Shown piece after piece: positions 6,160 to 7,149 of a stretch of 7,149 nucleotides of DNA. The stretch lies in assembly GCA_046545575.1 (NCBI GenBank), contig JBKGZM010000088.1:1-7149 (forward strand), given 5' to 3'. This stretch comes from JAGXOF01 sp046545575. Lineage in GTDB: Bacteria > Chloroflexota > Dehalococcoidia > SZUA-161 > SpSt-899. The notes under the pieces were generated by a model. The model searched no databases and was not told where the DNA came from. It saw only the letters and a list, made by a program, of their open reading frames with translations. A program made the position numbers and the translations under genes. The first letter of the stretch is position 1, and each line of letters opens with the position of its first letter.

Positions 6160-7149
6160 ATGCCCTCCCCAGAATAACACCGTTCTTGTCGCTCATCACA
6201 CACTCTGCGTCAGAGTTTCCTCCTGTGTGTTCACGAATTGTCTGACATGCCAAAAAGCAGAGCCTGCTGCATACTTCCCGAACGCCCCTTTCGGGCAGCA
6301 TTCCCAGGAAATGGTGAGCTGTAACCGCCTCTTTCAATGTGGTGACTGAGCTCTCAGGCACACCGCACTCTGCTGCTGTATGAGTCAGGAAATCAATATC
6401 AACTCTGGAATCCTTGACATTGACATCGACTGCCCCTTGAGCAAGCTTGCTTATCTTGCCTATCATGCCCCAGATAATCACCCTGTCCAGGTCCCTTTTG
6501 CCGCACTCATCCAGAGCGAAGCCCACAAAATCCCCCATCTGTACGAAGCTTTCCTCGCGGAAGGGGAATTCCCGCTGGGCAGATTTTTCACTCCTCCTGC
6601 CGGTGGTAAGCACTATCTCCCGGCACCCGTTTGCCAGTGCTATATCAAGCGCCAGGGAAATTGAGGCAGTGTAGGCTTCTTTGGAATAAGGAACAACGAT
6701 TCCGCTCGTCCCGATGATGGAGATTCCTCCCGTTATTCCCAGGCGTGGATTCAATGTCTTCCTGGCGAGTTCTTCTCCCTGGGGGACTGAAATCCTTACC
6801 TCCGTTCCTTTCCCCTTTCCCACAACCTCCTCGACAGATTGGGCAATCATCTCCCTGGGGACTTTGTTGATGGCAGCCATGCCTACAGGGATGTCGAGTC
6901 CCGGTTTGGTTACCCTGCCAACCCCAACGCCTCCCTCAATCACGATTCCCGGGTCCTTTCTCCATCTGACTGTGGCGCAGATTTCCGCTTTGTCGGTGAT
7001 ATCGGGGTCATCGCCCGCGTCCTTTATCACACAGCACGTTGCTTTGAAGGTATCGAAGCCACAATAGCCCAAAGCGAATTTCACCTCTTCCCCTTCGGGC
7101 AGGGTGATATAAGCGTCCTGTACCGTCGTCTGGGTAAGGAGGGCCATGG
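6146..7149 (-). CDS. cbiD: Cobalt-precorrin-5B C1-methyltransferase (N-terminus beyond the window)
   Basis: CbiD uses SAM to methylate C1 of cobalt-precorrin-5B, giving cobalt-precorrin-6A. It is specific to the anaerobic pathway and unrelated to the CbiF/CbiL methylase fold. Counting from the Met at 7147, visible motifs are KDAGDDPDIT (42-51), GGVGVGRVTKPGL (72-84), AINKVPREMI (92-101), LNPRLGITGGISIIGTSGIV (132-151), TGRRSE (182-187), and GMIGKISKLAQGAVDVN (227-243). That Met is probably internal. CbiD proteins normally start about 25-30 residues earlier with a segment resembling RTGYTTGTCAAAA. Here the chain begins at the downstream strand ending ITLPEGEEV, has no good ribosome site in view, and no stop codon separates it from the window edge. 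The annotated part therefore runs to 7149 as a 5' partial gene of 333 visible whole codons plus stop. It is the first operon gene in view and overlaps cbiET by 14 nt. Confidence 0.94.
   Translation of the reverse strand, partial: MALLTQTTVQDAYITLPEGEEVKFALGYCGFDTFKATCCVIKDAGDDPDITDKAEICATVRWRKDPGIVIEGGVGVGRVTKPGLDIPVGMAAINKVPREMIAQSVEEVVGKGKGTEVRISVPQGEELARKTLNPRLGITGGISIIGTSGIVVPYSKEAYTASISLALDIALANGCREIVLTTGRRSEKSAQREFPFREESFVQMGDFVGFALDECGKRDLDRVIIWGMIGKISKLAQGAVDVNVKDSRVDIDFLTHTAAECGVPESSVTTLKEAVTAHHFLGMLPERGVREVCSRLCFLACQTIREHTGGNSDAECVMSDKNGVILGRAYVKQ
6164..6168 (-). promoter_or_regulatory. Ribosome binding site of cbiET
   Basis: GGAGG, within an 8-base purine run at 6163-6170 on the minus strand, lies 4 nt before the ATG at 6159. 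It is embedded in codons near the end of cbiD and selects 6159 rather than the GTG at 6180 as start. Confidence 0.8.

Noticed and set aside
7145..7147. The Met at the right edge as the true start of CbiD
   Set aside because: CbiD proteins carry a conserved N-terminal segment (TGYTTGTCA-like) that is absent here. The frame stays open to the window edge, so the gene is cut by the window and not shortened.

Overview
The window is almost entirely one minus-strand operon for the oxygen-independent (early cobalt insertion) branch of cobalamin (vitamin B12) synthesis. In transcription order, from the right edge to the left, it reads cbiD (5' end cut by the window), a cbiE-cbiT fusion, a HemN/HemW-like radical SAM gene, cbiL, cbiF and a cbiG-cbiH fusion. 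CbiD and CbiG, the two proteins specific to the anaerobic route, are present, and no CobG-type monooxygenase is visible. This points to an anaerobic or facultative bacterium or archaeon. The organism cannot be named from the sequence. Moderate GC, good Shine-Dalgarno sites and fused cbi genes would fit an anaerobic bacterium such as a Chloroflexota (Dehalococcoidia), Desulfobacterota or Clostridia-type lineage, but this is a weak inference.

The genes are packed like a single transcript. cbiD and cbiET overlap by 14 nt, cbiET and the radical SAM gene by 35 nt, and cbiF and cbiGH by 14 nt. The gaps are only 19 nt (radical SAM gene to cbiL) and 2 nt (cbiL to cbiF). Several Shine-Dalgarno sites lie inside the end of the preceding gene, so translational coupling is likely. 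The promoter and any cobalamin riboswitch must lie upstream of the right edge; none is seen here.

Together the encoded enzymes cover nearly every step from cobalt-precorrin-2 (or cobalt-factor II) to cobalt-precorrin-8: CbiL (C20 methylation), CbiH (C17 methylation and ring contraction), CbiF (C11 methylation), CbiG (lactone opening), CbiD (C1 methylation), CbiE (C5/C15 methylation) and CbiT (C15 methylation and C12 decarboxylation). The one step missing inside this span is the cobalt-precorrin-6A reductase CbiJ. The cobaltochelatase, CbiC and CbiA are also absent. The radical SAM gene in the middle of the cluster is the only member without an assigned step and is the most interesting item.

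At the left edge, bases 1-98 hold the plausible C-terminal end of an unrecognised plus-strand gene. It converges on the operon. The 188-base gap between them contains a strong 27-nt hairpin, which may be a shared bidirectional terminator. I found no mobile element, CRISPR array, tRNA or rRNA, and nothing I would call a wholly new system.
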